From assembly GCA_934667425.1 (NCBI GenBank), contig CAKULV010000010.1:3408-67407 (forward strand): a stretch of DNA of 64,000 nucleotides, in the 5' to 3' direction. Below, in pieces: positions 53,893-62,319 of the stretch (position 1 is its first letter; each line of letters begins with the position of its first letter). A program made the translations under genes and the position numbers. Below the pieces are notes generated by a model, which had not been told where the DNA came from, searched no databases, and saw nothing but the letters and a program-made list of their open reading frames with translations. Source of the DNA: an uncultured Kiritimatiellota bacterium. GTDB taxonomy: Bacteria; Verrucomicrobiota; Kiritimatiellia; RFP12; UBA1067.

Positions 53893-55905
53893 CTATCGCA
53901 CGACGCGCTTCACGGACTGCGCACCCATCGTGACCGCCAGCTCCCCGACCGCGCCGGCGAAGCGGAAGCGCATCGTCTTCTCCGTCAATCCGGCATTGAC
54001 CACAAAGGCCGCCTCGCGCGTGCCCGCTGCGTCCTTGTACACTGTGCCGAACACGTCCGGATCCGGCTGCGAGAAGCGCACCTCGTCCTCCAGCGTGCCC
54101 AGCACGAGGAATTCCCTCCAGTCCCGACGGAGGCAGGCCATCCGGTAGATGAGCGCGGCACGGTCTCGATACCGCTCTTGCATCGGCACGAACGGGACGA
54201 TCCACCCGAATGCCTCCCCCCACACGAGCGTGCGCGCATACTCGCGGAACGCCGTCGCCGCATCGCAGTCGAGCGGCACAGGACGGCCATAATGGAGCAT
54301 GTACCCCGAGTAGACGGCCGGAAAGAGAGGCACGTCGTGCGGCGTGTATGATGTCGCATTCAGGTATACGTCGATCAGGTCGAGCCACATCTCGCCCATC
54401 TGCTCGCTGACTATGGTCGCTCCGCGTTCCGCGAATGCCCGGCGGATCTCCGTGAACATCTGCCGATACCCCTGCTCCCACCAGCGGCCGCCGCCGAGCG
54501 GATGCCCGTGGGACGAGTCGTAGCATGGTTTCATTGCGGCACACGCGACCTGATCGAAGTAGACGCCGTCCATGCACAAGTCATCGAGACAGCGCACAGC
54601 GAGGCCTTTCATGACCTGCTGCCATTTCGGGCAATACGGACACATCACGGCAAAATGGTAGTTTGTTCCCCAACTCGCATAGTCTTCGTTGTGCAGTGAC
54701 CCATCTTCCTTTTTCGTCGCGTCCATCTGCGCATACGCGAAGCCGCACGTCGCCTTGTCCCAGAGCCGTCCGTTGACGTAGAGTGAAGTCAGGTAGCCGG
54801 CTTTCGACTTGCGGGCCGAAAGCTCCCCTATGCCCTCGAATGCCGGGAAGAACTCGGGGTTGTTGCGGTTCGTGGCCCGGCCGTCTCCGCAGACCGTCCA
54901 CTCGCTCCACGTCATGTTCTTGCCGACATTCGGCCATACCTTGTCCATCGCCGCGAACGTCTGCGCGGCAAAGTTCGTGCGGCCGCCGCCGATGACCCAT
55001 ATGTGCGTGTCGATCGCCTTTTTCGGGAAATCGGAACGAAACGCGATCTTCCCTTTGGACGCCCATCGCTGGCGGAGCGCCCAGTCGCGATAGAGGTGCG
55101 CCGCCGTCCACCAGTCGCCCATGAACGCGCCGGCCGTGACGGTGTAGCCGGTGTTGCCGGAAGCCCTGCCGGGGACGCCTGCGTTCTCGACGAGCGTCTC
55201 GAACCAGACCGTCCCGTCAGGCGCCACAGTCATCGTTTTTTCGCGGCATTCGCCATCCTGCGCGGCAATGTACATGCCGGCCTCGCCAGTCATCAGCGCA
55301 CACATCTGAAGGCGATCGCTTGGATACGAGAAGCTGAACAACCTGGTGTTCGTTCCGTACTCGGACATCTTCAGGAGCCTTCCTCCAACATTCGCCTTGG
55401 ATGGCGTAAGCACCGTCGCCGCTGGGTCATCCGCCGAGACGACTCGATTCAGGAACGGATATTGGATTGAATGGAGCGTCCAGACCCCGCTGCGGTTGCG
55501 CACCTGTATCGACCACTCGCTCATTGCGTCTCCGGACGGCAACGCCACGCGGGCCTCCACATCGAACGTCGCATCGTCACCTGGAAGCCCGACTCCCTTC
55601 CATGAGAACGCCACCTCTCCGTCTGACTTCTCCATCTCGCGCATCTGGGCCGTACGACGTTCCGTCACATGGAGAAACACATTGGTTCCCGCATCCTTGC
55701 GAACGAATCGCAATCCCCAGAACGACGGAAAGCTTTTCGTTGGATGGATGAACGAGACTCCACCAGCTTTCCTGTTTATGATTTCACGGATGGCAAACGC
55801 CTCATTCGATTCGCCAAACACGATTTTCATCGCATCATTCTCGAGCGTGACGGCATGGATGCCTGTCGCGCACAATGCCGCAATGATAAGGATTTGCCGT
55901 TTCAT
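53893..55905 (-). CDS. DUF6259 secreted putative glycosidase
   Basis: The 670-residue protein has a signal peptide (MKRQILIIAALCATGIHA), an N-terminal beta-sandwich (about 20-270), the DUF6259-typical WWTAAHLYRDWALRQRWASKG, and a TIM barrel. LDDLCMDGVYFDQVACA (candidate nucleophile Asp) and GATIVSEQMGEMWLD (candidate acid/base Glu) stand at the ends of successive strands. A short C-terminal beta domain ends the chain. The family is annotated only as a domain of unknown function; glycoside hydrolase activity is inferred from fold and locus. It ends about 20 nt before the GH106 fusion gene. Confidence 0.78.
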   Translation of the reverse strand: MKRQILIIAALCATGIHAVTLENDAMKIVFGESNEAFAIREIINRKAGGVSFIHPTKSFPSFWGLRFVRKDAGTNVFLHVTERRTAQMREMEKSDGEVAFSWKGVGLPGDDATFDVEARVALPSGDAMSEWSIQVRNRSGVWTLHSIQYPFLNRVVSADDPAATVLTPSKANVGGRLLKMSEYGTNTRLFSFSYPSDRLQMCALMTGEAGMYIAAQDGECREKTMTVAPDGTVWFETLVENAGVPGRASGNTGYTVTAGAFMGDWWTAAHLYRDWALRQRWASKGKIAFRSDFPKKAIDTHIWVIGGGRTNFAAQTFAAMDKVWPNVGKNMTWSEWTVCGDGRATNRNNPEFFPAFEGIGELSARKSKAGYLTSLYVNGRLWDKATCGFAYAQMDATKKEDGSLHNEDYASWGTNYHFAVMCPYCPKWQQVMKGLAVRCLDDLCMDGVYFDQVACAAMKPCYDSSHGHPLGGGRWWEQGYRQMFTEIRRAFAERGATIVSEQMGEMWLDLIDVYLNATSYTPHDVPLFPAVYSGYMLHYGRPVPLDCDAATAFREYARTLVWGEAFGWIVPFVPMQERYRDRAALIYRMACLRRDWREFLVLGTLEDEVRFSQPDPDVFGTVYKDAAGTREAAFVVNAGLTEKTMRFRFAGAVGELAVTMGAQSVKRVVR

Positions 55906-55936
55906 CGTATTTCTCCGATCATTTTCAAAAACATGT

Positions 55937-58900
55937 TCAGCGGATCTGCATCACAAAACCCGGCTGGGGCTTAGTCACCGTAAAGGACCCCAACCCTGAA
56001 ATGTACCGGGGATGCGTCGAGGCGTCCGCGACGCCATATATGTTGCGGTTGCCCAAACGCAGCCTCGCGACGTTGACGCTGTTCGTAAAGTCGAGGCGCA
56101 CTTGCGCACCGGCTGCCACGCGCACATATGTATCTTCCGGCAGCGTGAACGTCGCCGGTGTCTCGCGTATGCGCGTGATCGAGATGTCATCGACAAAGCT
56201 CTGCCTATTCTTCGCAAAAGGGTCGTCTGTGGAATGATCCACCGCCCTGACGGAGAAAATGTAGTCGCCCGGCTCATCTACTCGAAAGAGATACTCGAAC
56301 CCCTGGAACTGTCGATAAAGCGGCATGGGGTCTATGCGGCCGATTTCGTTCGTGACAATGCCGCCGCTCTTGGCGAGTGTGAACCGGATTGGATTCTGGC
56401 TCCACTCACCACCATCTATGCGCGAGCGTGCGGCAACCCTCAGACGGTAAAGGCCGGCGCACGGAACCGTGACCGTCTGGTAGTAATGCGCCTTTGGACC
56501 GGACAGCCGCGCGGCATGCGTTCCACTCATGGCCGTCCAGCCATAGGCATTCAGCGGTTCTGTCGTATAGGCGACCTTGGATATGTCAGTCGTTGGGCGT
56601 TTCCACCAGTCATACGATGTATCGTCAAATCCGCCGTCTGACACAAGCTCGCCGTACGTATCGGCGTCATCTGCCACGAACGCAATGTCGTCAACAAGCG
56701 TAAGCGCCGATGTGGTCTGCCGCAGGACAAGCGTCACGGGCTGATCCAACTGGATCGAGAACGGCGTTGGCCAAATCGCATTCGCCATCAGATGCGACGT
56801 TGCCGTGACGGATCCAAGATCGATCTCATTGCCATCCGAGAACACGATCTTGGCCGATATCAGCCCCGCTTCGCCAAGGGAGGTGCCGTTTGCCCAGTGG
56901 GCGCAACGCGAAAGCCCCGCCCTCAGGCGATAGTTGCCGGCTGGCGCCTGGAATGCCGTCGAAGCGCGACCACCATTCCCCGAAAAGGCCAATGCACCCG
57001 CACCCAGCGGACGATCCCAGTAGTTGAAGAGAGGCGTGGGACGCCAAGACGAGCCATTGTTCATGAACGTCGAAAGGCCTGCCGCACCAGAAAGCGGATG
57101 CTCTCCGCTTAAGGGATTGCCTACGCCATCCGTGAATGCCCACCCCTCCACCGGCGTCTCCGCCCGGTAATAGGTGTAGTGGTATGGCGGCGTATCCGTC
57201 TCCAGCGTCGGCTGATATTCGAACGACCCGTTCGGAATCGCAAACGACGCCTCCCTCTCACGCTCGCCGACCAGTGACAAACGCATATCGTCCAACGTAA
57301 GGCCAGGGGGCGTAAGGCCAGAGGGAACCTTCCAATCGTCCTGGGCGCGGAAGATCAGCGTGCGCGTTCCTGCTTGCAGTAACGGAAGTCGGACACGCAC
57401 GCGCTGCATCGGGCCGTCATTGACGGCGAAAGAGGCGAAGCGTTGCATATTCTCGTCCGTAATGCCTGTCCCAAGGCAAATCTCGAAGCGCTGCACGATG
57501 TTGGGGTTTGAGTTCCGGACAATGCCGCACCTGTTCCGCGCCATGAAACTTAGCTCGTAGATGCCGTCGGCAGGCAATGTGATTGCCGTGGCAAGCCTTT
57601 GGACGGATGCGACATGGAGAACGGCATTGCCGTCCGCAGGTCCGTAATTGTCCGCGTTTACTCCATAGGCATTCCACGCCCATCCGCCTCTCGTCATGTA
57701 CCATCCGGCCCCGCGCCCGGCCCAGCCATTGATGGTCGAATAGTGCAGGCTCTGGCTCCATCCCTTGCCTTCCTGCTCGTCGAACGGCATCTCGAAGTCC
57801 GCGTTTTCTATGATGCCCGTGACGACGCCGCCGTCCACATAGGCCGGCTCAACGCATTTCGCCTCAAGCTGCAGTACGCCAGACCGAACGTCCACAAGCC
57901 TCACGCCGCCGTCAACCGCGTTTGCCCTCGCCCAGCCATCGCCGTCCTTGACGACAAGCGTCGCATCGCCTACCGTCGTCCGAGTCAGTCGAAGGCCTCC
58001 CTTCGCCGACGACTCGGCAATGGTCGCCGTCTTGGGATTCCACGCCTCGGCAGTGTATCTGCTGCCTCCGGCGAGCGTAAGCGCGGGAAGCCGTCCGCCT
58101 TGGCGCGAAATGATTGCGCCTGCCTCAATCGTCATGCTCGACGAATCAGGCTTGCCGGAAGAATCCGCGCCCACTACAAGCGTACCTGCTCCGCGCTTGG
58201 TTGCCGTTCCCTCGCCATTGAAGGCGAGCGGCGGCGTTTCGGCGTCTGCGGCAACATCGACGGCGACCGTCGCCGAAGCCGCCACGCCGACCGTGCCGAC
58301 CGGCTTGGGAATCTGCAGCTCCAAAGGATTCTCGTCCACGTCCGTAAAGCGGTTGCGGGGAAGTCTCCACTTCCTCATGAGGTAGCGCTGCACGTCCAGA
58401 CGTTGCGCCTCTGTAAGCGCATTCGTAAAGACGAGCGCTTCGGAAATGTAGTCTCCGCCCTGATGGCTATCCATGTTCGTGTCGCTGTACATGGTTTCGA
58501 AACGTGTGTGAAAGAAGGTGTCCGCCTTCGTCACGATCGGCGCGAAATGGCATTCGAGCAGCTGGAAGCCACGGATCGGCTTCGTGTTCATCACGTCCAG
58601 AGCCTGCCCGTCGAGAAACGCCGTCGTGGAGAAAAGGTCGGCGGCAAGGTCCCCGCGAGTTTCGAAATACTTCGTGATGTCGGCATACGGTCGCGTACTC
58701 TTCTCCTTTGCGTCTGGGACAAAGCCACCCGAACGGATCTGCAGGGAATACCCTATGGCGGCCCCAAACGTGTCGTAGACGCCATGCACGAGGAAGATAG
58801 CCTGTATCTTGTCGACCACCTTGCTCCACTGGAGGTATCGGCCTGCGAGGTGGCCTCCGAAATATACGGCCTCGCGGCCATGCTTCGTCACCTTCTCCGG

Positions 58901-59398
58901 CGGCACGCCATCGTTGCCCTCCGTAGGATGGTACCACCTCGGTTCGGCAAAGACATAGGCAGGCGTCGCGCCAAGAGCGCGCGTCGCCTCCGGTTCGCGC
59001 ACGTCGCACCACCTTGCGACAAAAGCGCCGCCCGTTACGACCGTCGAGTCTGGCGTCACCCAGAATGCGGCGTCACGGCACACATCGGGCGCAGCGGTCT
59101 CTTCTTCGGGCCCATCCGCATCCGCCGCCAGTTCGAGCGTCCCACCAAGCGCGGCCATCGAATAGTCCACCTGCGCATCGATCCGCGAAAGGGGCATTTT
59201 CAGGGTGCCGTCGCCTGTCTTGTAGAACTTCGCCGCAGAGTCAATGACGAACTGCCCTTCCGGCGTTTCCGTTCCATTCTCGACATGTGCGCCTCCAGTC
59301 TCGCGGAAACCGACTTTCCGCATGTCCATCGAATGCGCCATTGCACCTGTGGCCAGCATGGCCATGCCGCACACATACATTGCCGAAGCACTCTTCAT
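55937..59398 (-). CDS. large secreted modular surface protein (LamG-like and carbohydrate-binding-like modules)
   Basis: The 1153-residue protein has a signal peptide (MKSASAMYVCGMAMLATGAMA). The opening region has a beta-strand repeat motif (FYKTGDGTLKMPL), followed by a LamG/concanavalin-like region (about 100-370) ending DVQRYLMRKWRLP, and a second repeat motif (GTATKRGAGTLVVG). Several tandem beta-sandwich modules of the carbohydrate-binding type follow (GIIENADFEMPF, FAIPNGSFEYQP, ELVSDGGFDDTSYDWW), each opening like a CBM4/9 or CBM-like domain. It ends VTKPQPGFVMQIR with no obvious membrane anchor. AAAGGA precedes ATG 59398. It heads the leftward glycosidase unit; substrate capture is the inferred role. 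Confidence 0.68.
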   Translation of the reverse strand: MKSASAMYVCGMAMLATGAMAHSMDMRKVGFRETGGAHVENGTETPEGQFVIDSAAKFYKTGDGTLKMPLSRIDAQVDYSMAALGGTLELAADADGPEEETAAPDVCRDAAFWVTPDSTVVTGGAFVARWCDVREPEATRALGATPAYVFAEPRWYHPTEGNDGVPPEKVTKHGREAVYFGGHLAGRYLQWSKVVDKIQAIFLVHGVYDTFGAAIGYSLQIRSGGFVPDAKEKSTRPYADITKYFETRGDLAADLFSTTAFLDGQALDVMNTKPIRGFQLLECHFAPIVTKADTFFHTRFETMYSDTNMDSHQGGDYISEALVFTNALTEAQRLDVQRYLMRKWRLPRNRFTDVDENPLELQIPKPVGTVGVAASATVAVDVAADAETPPLAFNGEGTATKRGAGTLVVGADSSGKPDSSSMTIEAGAIISRQGGRLPALTLAGGSRYTAEAWNPKTATIAESSAKGGLRLTRTTVGDATLVVKDGDGWARANAVDGGVRLVDVRSGVLQLEAKCVEPAYVDGGVVTGIIENADFEMPFDEQEGKGWSQSLHYSTINGWAGRGAGWYMTRGGWAWNAYGVNADNYGPADGNAVLHVASVQRLATAITLPADGIYELSFMARNRCGIVRNSNPNIVQRFEICLGTGITDENMQRFASFAVNDGPMQRVRVRLPLLQAGTRTLIFRAQDDWKVPSGLTPPGLTLDDMRLSLVGEREREASFAIPNGSFEYQPTLETDTPPYHYTYYRAETPVEGWAFTDGVGNPLSGEHPLSGAAGLSTFMNNGSSWRPTPLFNYWDRPLGAGALAFSGNGGRASTAFQAPAGNYRLRAGLSRCAHWANGTSLGEAGLISAKIVFSDGNEIDLGSVTATSHLMANAIWPTPFSIQLDQPVTLVLRQTTSALTLVDDIAFVADDADTYGELVSDGGFDDTSYDWWKRPTTDISKVAYTTEPLNAYGWTAMSGTHAARLSGPKAHYYQTVTVPCAGLYRLRVAARSRIDGGEWSQNPIRFTLAKSGGIVTNEIGRIDPMPLYRQFQGFEYLFRVDEPGDYIFSVRAVDHSTDDPFAKNRQSFVDDISITRIRETPATFTLPEDTYVRVAAGAQVRLDFTNSVNVARLRLGNRNIYGVADASTHPRYISGLGSFTVTKPQPGFVMQIR

Positions 59399-59453
59399 CA
59401 CGTTCAGTCCTTTCCTTTGTTCCCGACTTGATACACCGTTAACTACTTCTCGC

Positions 59454-59483
59454 ATAATACAAAATCCGCCCGTGCCGTACAAC
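59454..59483 (-). promoter_or_regulatory. promoter of the surface protein/DUF6259/GH106 unit
   Basis: Minus-strand TTGTAC (59483-59478), an 18-nt spacer, then TATTAT (59459-59454), about 55 nt upstream of the surface-protein start. It is divergent from the sensor kinase promoter. Confidence 0.5.
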
Positions 59484-59519
59484 CCCTCCTACCGTAGGGG
59501 GTAGTGACGCAAGTGCGTT
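59484..59519. promoter_or_regulatory. two operator-like inverted repeats in the divergent intergenic region
   Basis: CCTAC-C-GTAGG (59489-59499), flanked by CCCC and GGG, and ACGCA-AG-TGCGT (59508-59519). They lie between the two divergent promoters and next to the expected kinase -35, positions suited to regulator binding. The binding protein is unknown; the adjacent response regulator is the first candidate. Confidence 0.45.
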
Positions 59520-59521
59520 TT

Positions 59522-59530
59522 TGGTAGAAT
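59522..59530 (+). promoter_or_regulatory. extended -10 promoter of the sensor kinase (leaderless)
   Basis: TGGTAGAAT, with the hexamer at 59525-59530 ending 7 nt before the kinase ATG and no Shine-Dalgarno between. Confidence 0.6.
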
Positions 59531-59537
59531 TGCGGCA

Positions 59538-61640
59538 ATGTTAATTGTTTCGACTTTCTTTGCGTTGGTGACAACCGCACATTCGCTTACCGACGCCCAA
59601 TTGCACAACCGCAGCGATGTCCCTTTCGATATCACGGCAACCGTTGTCCTGCGCGGCACGCCCGGTACGCGGCATTTCGCCGTGCAGGACGGCACTGGGA
59701 TTGCCTACCTATCCCTTCGCCCCGGATTCCCGAGCGAGACGCTTGCGCTCGGCATGGACGTGCGCGTCACGGGGACTACGGAAAGCGACGAGCGCGGGCT
59801 TGCCTATGCCGTTTGCGACCGCATCGACCGCTTCGGAATGCACGACTTGCCGCAACCTGTAGACGTCACGCCGTCCGAACTGCTGGACGGGCAATACCTC
59901 CATAAGCGCGTTCGGGTCACGGCAACGGTAAGCGATATCTTCTTCGACGAGATCACGCCGCGCTGGATATATCTGGATCTCGCAGATGGCTCAAACCACG
60001 TCACTGCCGCGCTGATCGTTGGAGGCCCCGCTCCAATTCTTGAAAACCTCATAGGCGTGCGTGTCATCCTTACTGGCATCTTGCTGGAACCATTCCACAA
60101 CGACAGAACACACCTGGGATCGATCCTTACCGCGCACGGCATCGACTCGCTCGTTCCTCTGCAGGATCCCCTTCCTGATCCGTTTGCGGTTCCCGCCATC
60201 CCACCGACAACAGGACTTCGCCCGGACGACTTCAGGACAATTGGCCGGGTGCGGGATTGCGGTGAAGTCATAGCCGTATGGGGGCAGACTCACTTTCTCA
60301 TTCGCAGCTCCACCGGCGAAATCCGTCGAGTAGACCTTCTCCAGCCCCCCGCGCCGGCATGCGGCGACGGCGTGGACGTCGTAGGAGCAGCGGAGACCGA
60401 TCTCTACCACGTAAACCTATCCCGTGCGCTTTGGAGGCCAGCAGCCGTCACGAACCACAACGAAGCAGCCACATCGACCATCTCCCTACGGGATATTTTC
60501 GCAGACGAACAGGGCGACCCATGTATCCGCACCACGTACCACGGCCAGCCGATCGCACTCGTCGGCATTGTCAGAAGCCTGCCCGCAGAAGGCCTTTCGA
60601 ACAGTCGCCTCTACCTTGAGAACGATAGTTACATCATGCCGATAGATGTAGGCGCATGCCCCCAATCTATTGGTGGCATCTCAGTGGGAAGCAGGATAAG
60701 GGTAGCGGGCATATGCGTCATAGACGTGCCAAACTGGCAGCCCGACCGCATCGTGCCGCGAATCGAGGACGTCCTGCTTGTCGTGCGCACACCACACGAC
60801 ATCACGGTTCTTGACACGCCGTCATGGTGGACGCCACCACGCACATTTGCCGCGCTCGGCGCGTTCACAGTCATCCTATTATGGATCGCTTTCTGGAACC
60901 TTCAGCTCCGGCGGCGTTCGGAACGCCGTGGAAGAGAACTCGCCCGCGAATCGGTCGCCCGCATAGAGTCCGACCTCAAGGCGATCGAGAGGACGCGCCT
61001 CGCCGTCGAATTGCACGACTCCATCTCGCAGTCGCTCACGGGCATTGCCATGGAGATAGAGGCGGCGCTTCAGTTCAAGGAACGGGCGCACAGCGAACTC
61101 CTCCGTCACCTCGGCATCGCTTGGCGGACGCTTCGCGCCTGCCGTTCCGAACTGCGCAACTGCCTGTGGGACCTCCGCAACCACGCGCTTGAGGAAGCTA
61201 ACATGGATACGGCCATCCGCAGATGCCTCTTGCCGCATCTTGCTTCCGTACGGCTCATCGTCCGCTTTGCCGTGCCTCGCAACCGCTTCACGGACAATAC
61301 GGCCTACGCAATCCTATGCATCATCCGCGAATTGACCGTCAACGCCATCCGCCACGGGAAAGCCACCGAGATCAAGGTCGCCGGTCTAATAGAGGGAGAC
61401 CACCTCTCGTTCTCCGTGCGGGACAACGGCTGCGGATTCGACCCGAGTGCGGCCCCCGGCATAGCCCAAGGGCACTTCGGTCTCCAGGGCATACAGGAAC
61501 GCATTCACCGTCTGCACGGCGACATGGCGATCAACAGCGCCCCAGGCCGCCACACGCGGGTCTCCGTAACGATACGGTTGCCGCACGACGATCACGAACA
61601 CACGCACGCTCATGAAGAAAATCTCTGTACTTTTGATTGA
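59538..61640 (+). CDS. NarX/DesK-type sensor histidine kinase with large OB-like extracytoplasmic domain
   Basis: The 700-residue protein has a signal peptide or first helix (MLIVSTFFALVTTAHS), then about 410 extracytoplasmic residues forming apparent repeats of OB-fold-like segments (VRVTATVSDIFFDEIT, GVRVILTGILLEPF, GQPIALVGIVRSLPAEGL). A membrane helix follows (FAALGAFTVILLWIAFWNLQ, about 437-456). The cytoplasmic part has a HisKA_3 dimerisation/phosphoacceptor helix (RLAVELHDSISQSLTGIAMEIE, His near 493) and a HATPase domain (IIRELTVNAIRHGKA, VRDNGCGFDP, GHFGLQGIQERI). The 3-prime end overlaps the response regulator by 29 nt. The ligand is unknown; a sugar or oligosaccharide is inferred from the neighbours. 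Confidence 0.87.
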   Translation: MLIVSTFFALVTTAHSLTDAQLHNRSDVPFDITATVVLRGTPGTRHFAVQDGTGIAYLSLRPGFPSETLALGMDVRVTGTTESDERGLAYAVCDRIDRFGMHDLPQPVDVTPSELLDGQYLHKRVRVTATVSDIFFDEITPRWIYLDLADGSNHVTAALIVGGPAPILENLIGVRVILTGILLEPFHNDRTHLGSILTAHGIDSLVPLQDPLPDPFAVPAIPPTTGLRPDDFRTIGRVRDCGEVIAVWGQTHFLIRSSTGEIRRVDLLQPPAPACGDGVDVVGAAETDLYHVNLSRALWRPAAVTNHNEAATSTISLRDIFADEQGDPCIRTTYHGQPIALVGIVRSLPAEGLSNSRLYLENDSYIMPIDVGACPQSIGGISVGSRIRVAGICVIDVPNWQPDRIVPRIEDVLLVVRTPHDITVLDTPSWWTPPRTFAALGAFTVILLWIAFWNLQLRRRSERRGRELARESVARIESDLKAIERTRLAVELHDSISQSLTGIAMEIEAALQFKERAHSELLRHLGIAWRTLRACRSELRNCLWDLRNHALEEANMDTAIRRCLLPHLASVRLIVRFAVPRNRFTDNTAYAILCIIRELTVNAIRHGKATEIKVAGLIEGDHLSFSVRDNGCGFDPSAAPGIAQGHFGLQGIQERIHRLHGDMAINSAPGRHTRVSVTIRLPHDDHEHTHAHEENLCTFD

Positions 61641-62232
61641 CGATCACGCCGTCATGCGCATGGGGCTCGCCGCCCTTCTCGGCACGCAGCATGGGATCAC
61701 CGTCGTCGGCGACACTGGCGATGGGCAGACTGGCCTCCAAATGGCCGTCAGGCTCAAGCCCGATGTCGCGATAGTAGACCTGATGATGCCGGAAATGGAT
61801 GGCGTGGAGTTCACCCGACGTCTGGTCAGGCAGTCCCCTGGCGCAAAGGTACTGATACTGACGAGCTTCGGCACTGCCGACGGCATCGCACATGCGCTCG
61901 CCGCCGGAGCCTCCGGCGCCATCATAAAGACGACCGAGCTGCCGGAACTCCTTGCCGCAATTCGCGCCGTCGCCGCTGGCGAAAAAGCCATATCGCCGGA
62001 GATCCGTCAGATCTTGAAGAGCGACCAGCCGATCCCAACGCTCTCATCCAGACAGAGCGAAATCCTCGAATCCGTCACGCAAGGGTTCTCAAACGAGGAA
62101 ATCGCCACCCGGCTGGGCATCAGCGTACCCATGGTAAAGGAACACCTGAACCTCGTCTTTTCCAAGATTGGGGCGGCAAACAGAACCGAAGCCGTCGCAA
62201 TCGCGTTTCGCAAGCACCTGCTGAAGATTTAG
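61612..62232 (+). CDS. NarL/LuxR family response regulator
   Basis: The 206-residue protein has an N-terminal receiver domain (VLLIDDHAVMRMGL; phosphoacceptor Asp56 in VDLMMPEMDG; conserved Thr/Lys in ILTSFGTADG and GAIIKTTE). The C-terminal LuxR helix-turn-helix (about 143-205) contains LSSRQSEILESVTQGFSNEEIATRLGISVPMVKEHL and FSKIGAANRTEAV. Its start lies inside the kinase gene, so expression is coupled. It probably controls the divergent polysaccharide unit. Confidence 0.95.
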   Translation: MKKISVLLIDDHAVMRMGLAALLGTQHGITVVGDTGDGQTGLQMAVRLKPDVAIVDLMMPEMDGVEFTRRLVRQSPGAKVLILTSFGTADGIAHALAAGASGAIIKTTELPELLAAIRAVAAGEKAISPEIRQILKSDQPIPTLSSRQSEILESVTQGFSNEEIATRLGISVPMVKEHLNLVFSKIGAANRTEAVAIAFRKHLLKI

Positions 62233-62303
62233 CGGCAAGCCCAGATCGACATCCGGAATTTTTGTAATAACTGTACGTTAACTTATGCTTTCTGCACGCT
62301 TTG

Positions 62304-62312
62304 TGCTATATT
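62304..62312 (+). promoter_or_regulatory. extended -10 promoter of the XylR-type regulator (leaderless)
   Basis: TGCTATATT, with the hexamer at 62307-62312 ending 7 nt before the ATG at 62320 and no ribosome site between. A GTTAAC palindrome lies about 30 nt upstream. Confidence 0.6.
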
Positions 62313-62319
62313 CCTTCGC

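Noticed and set aside
57599..59431. 610-codon plus-strand open frame opposite the surface protein
   Set aside because: The minus strand has a signal peptide, ribosome site and repeat modules. The plus frame is compositionally biased and overlaps the minus promoter region.
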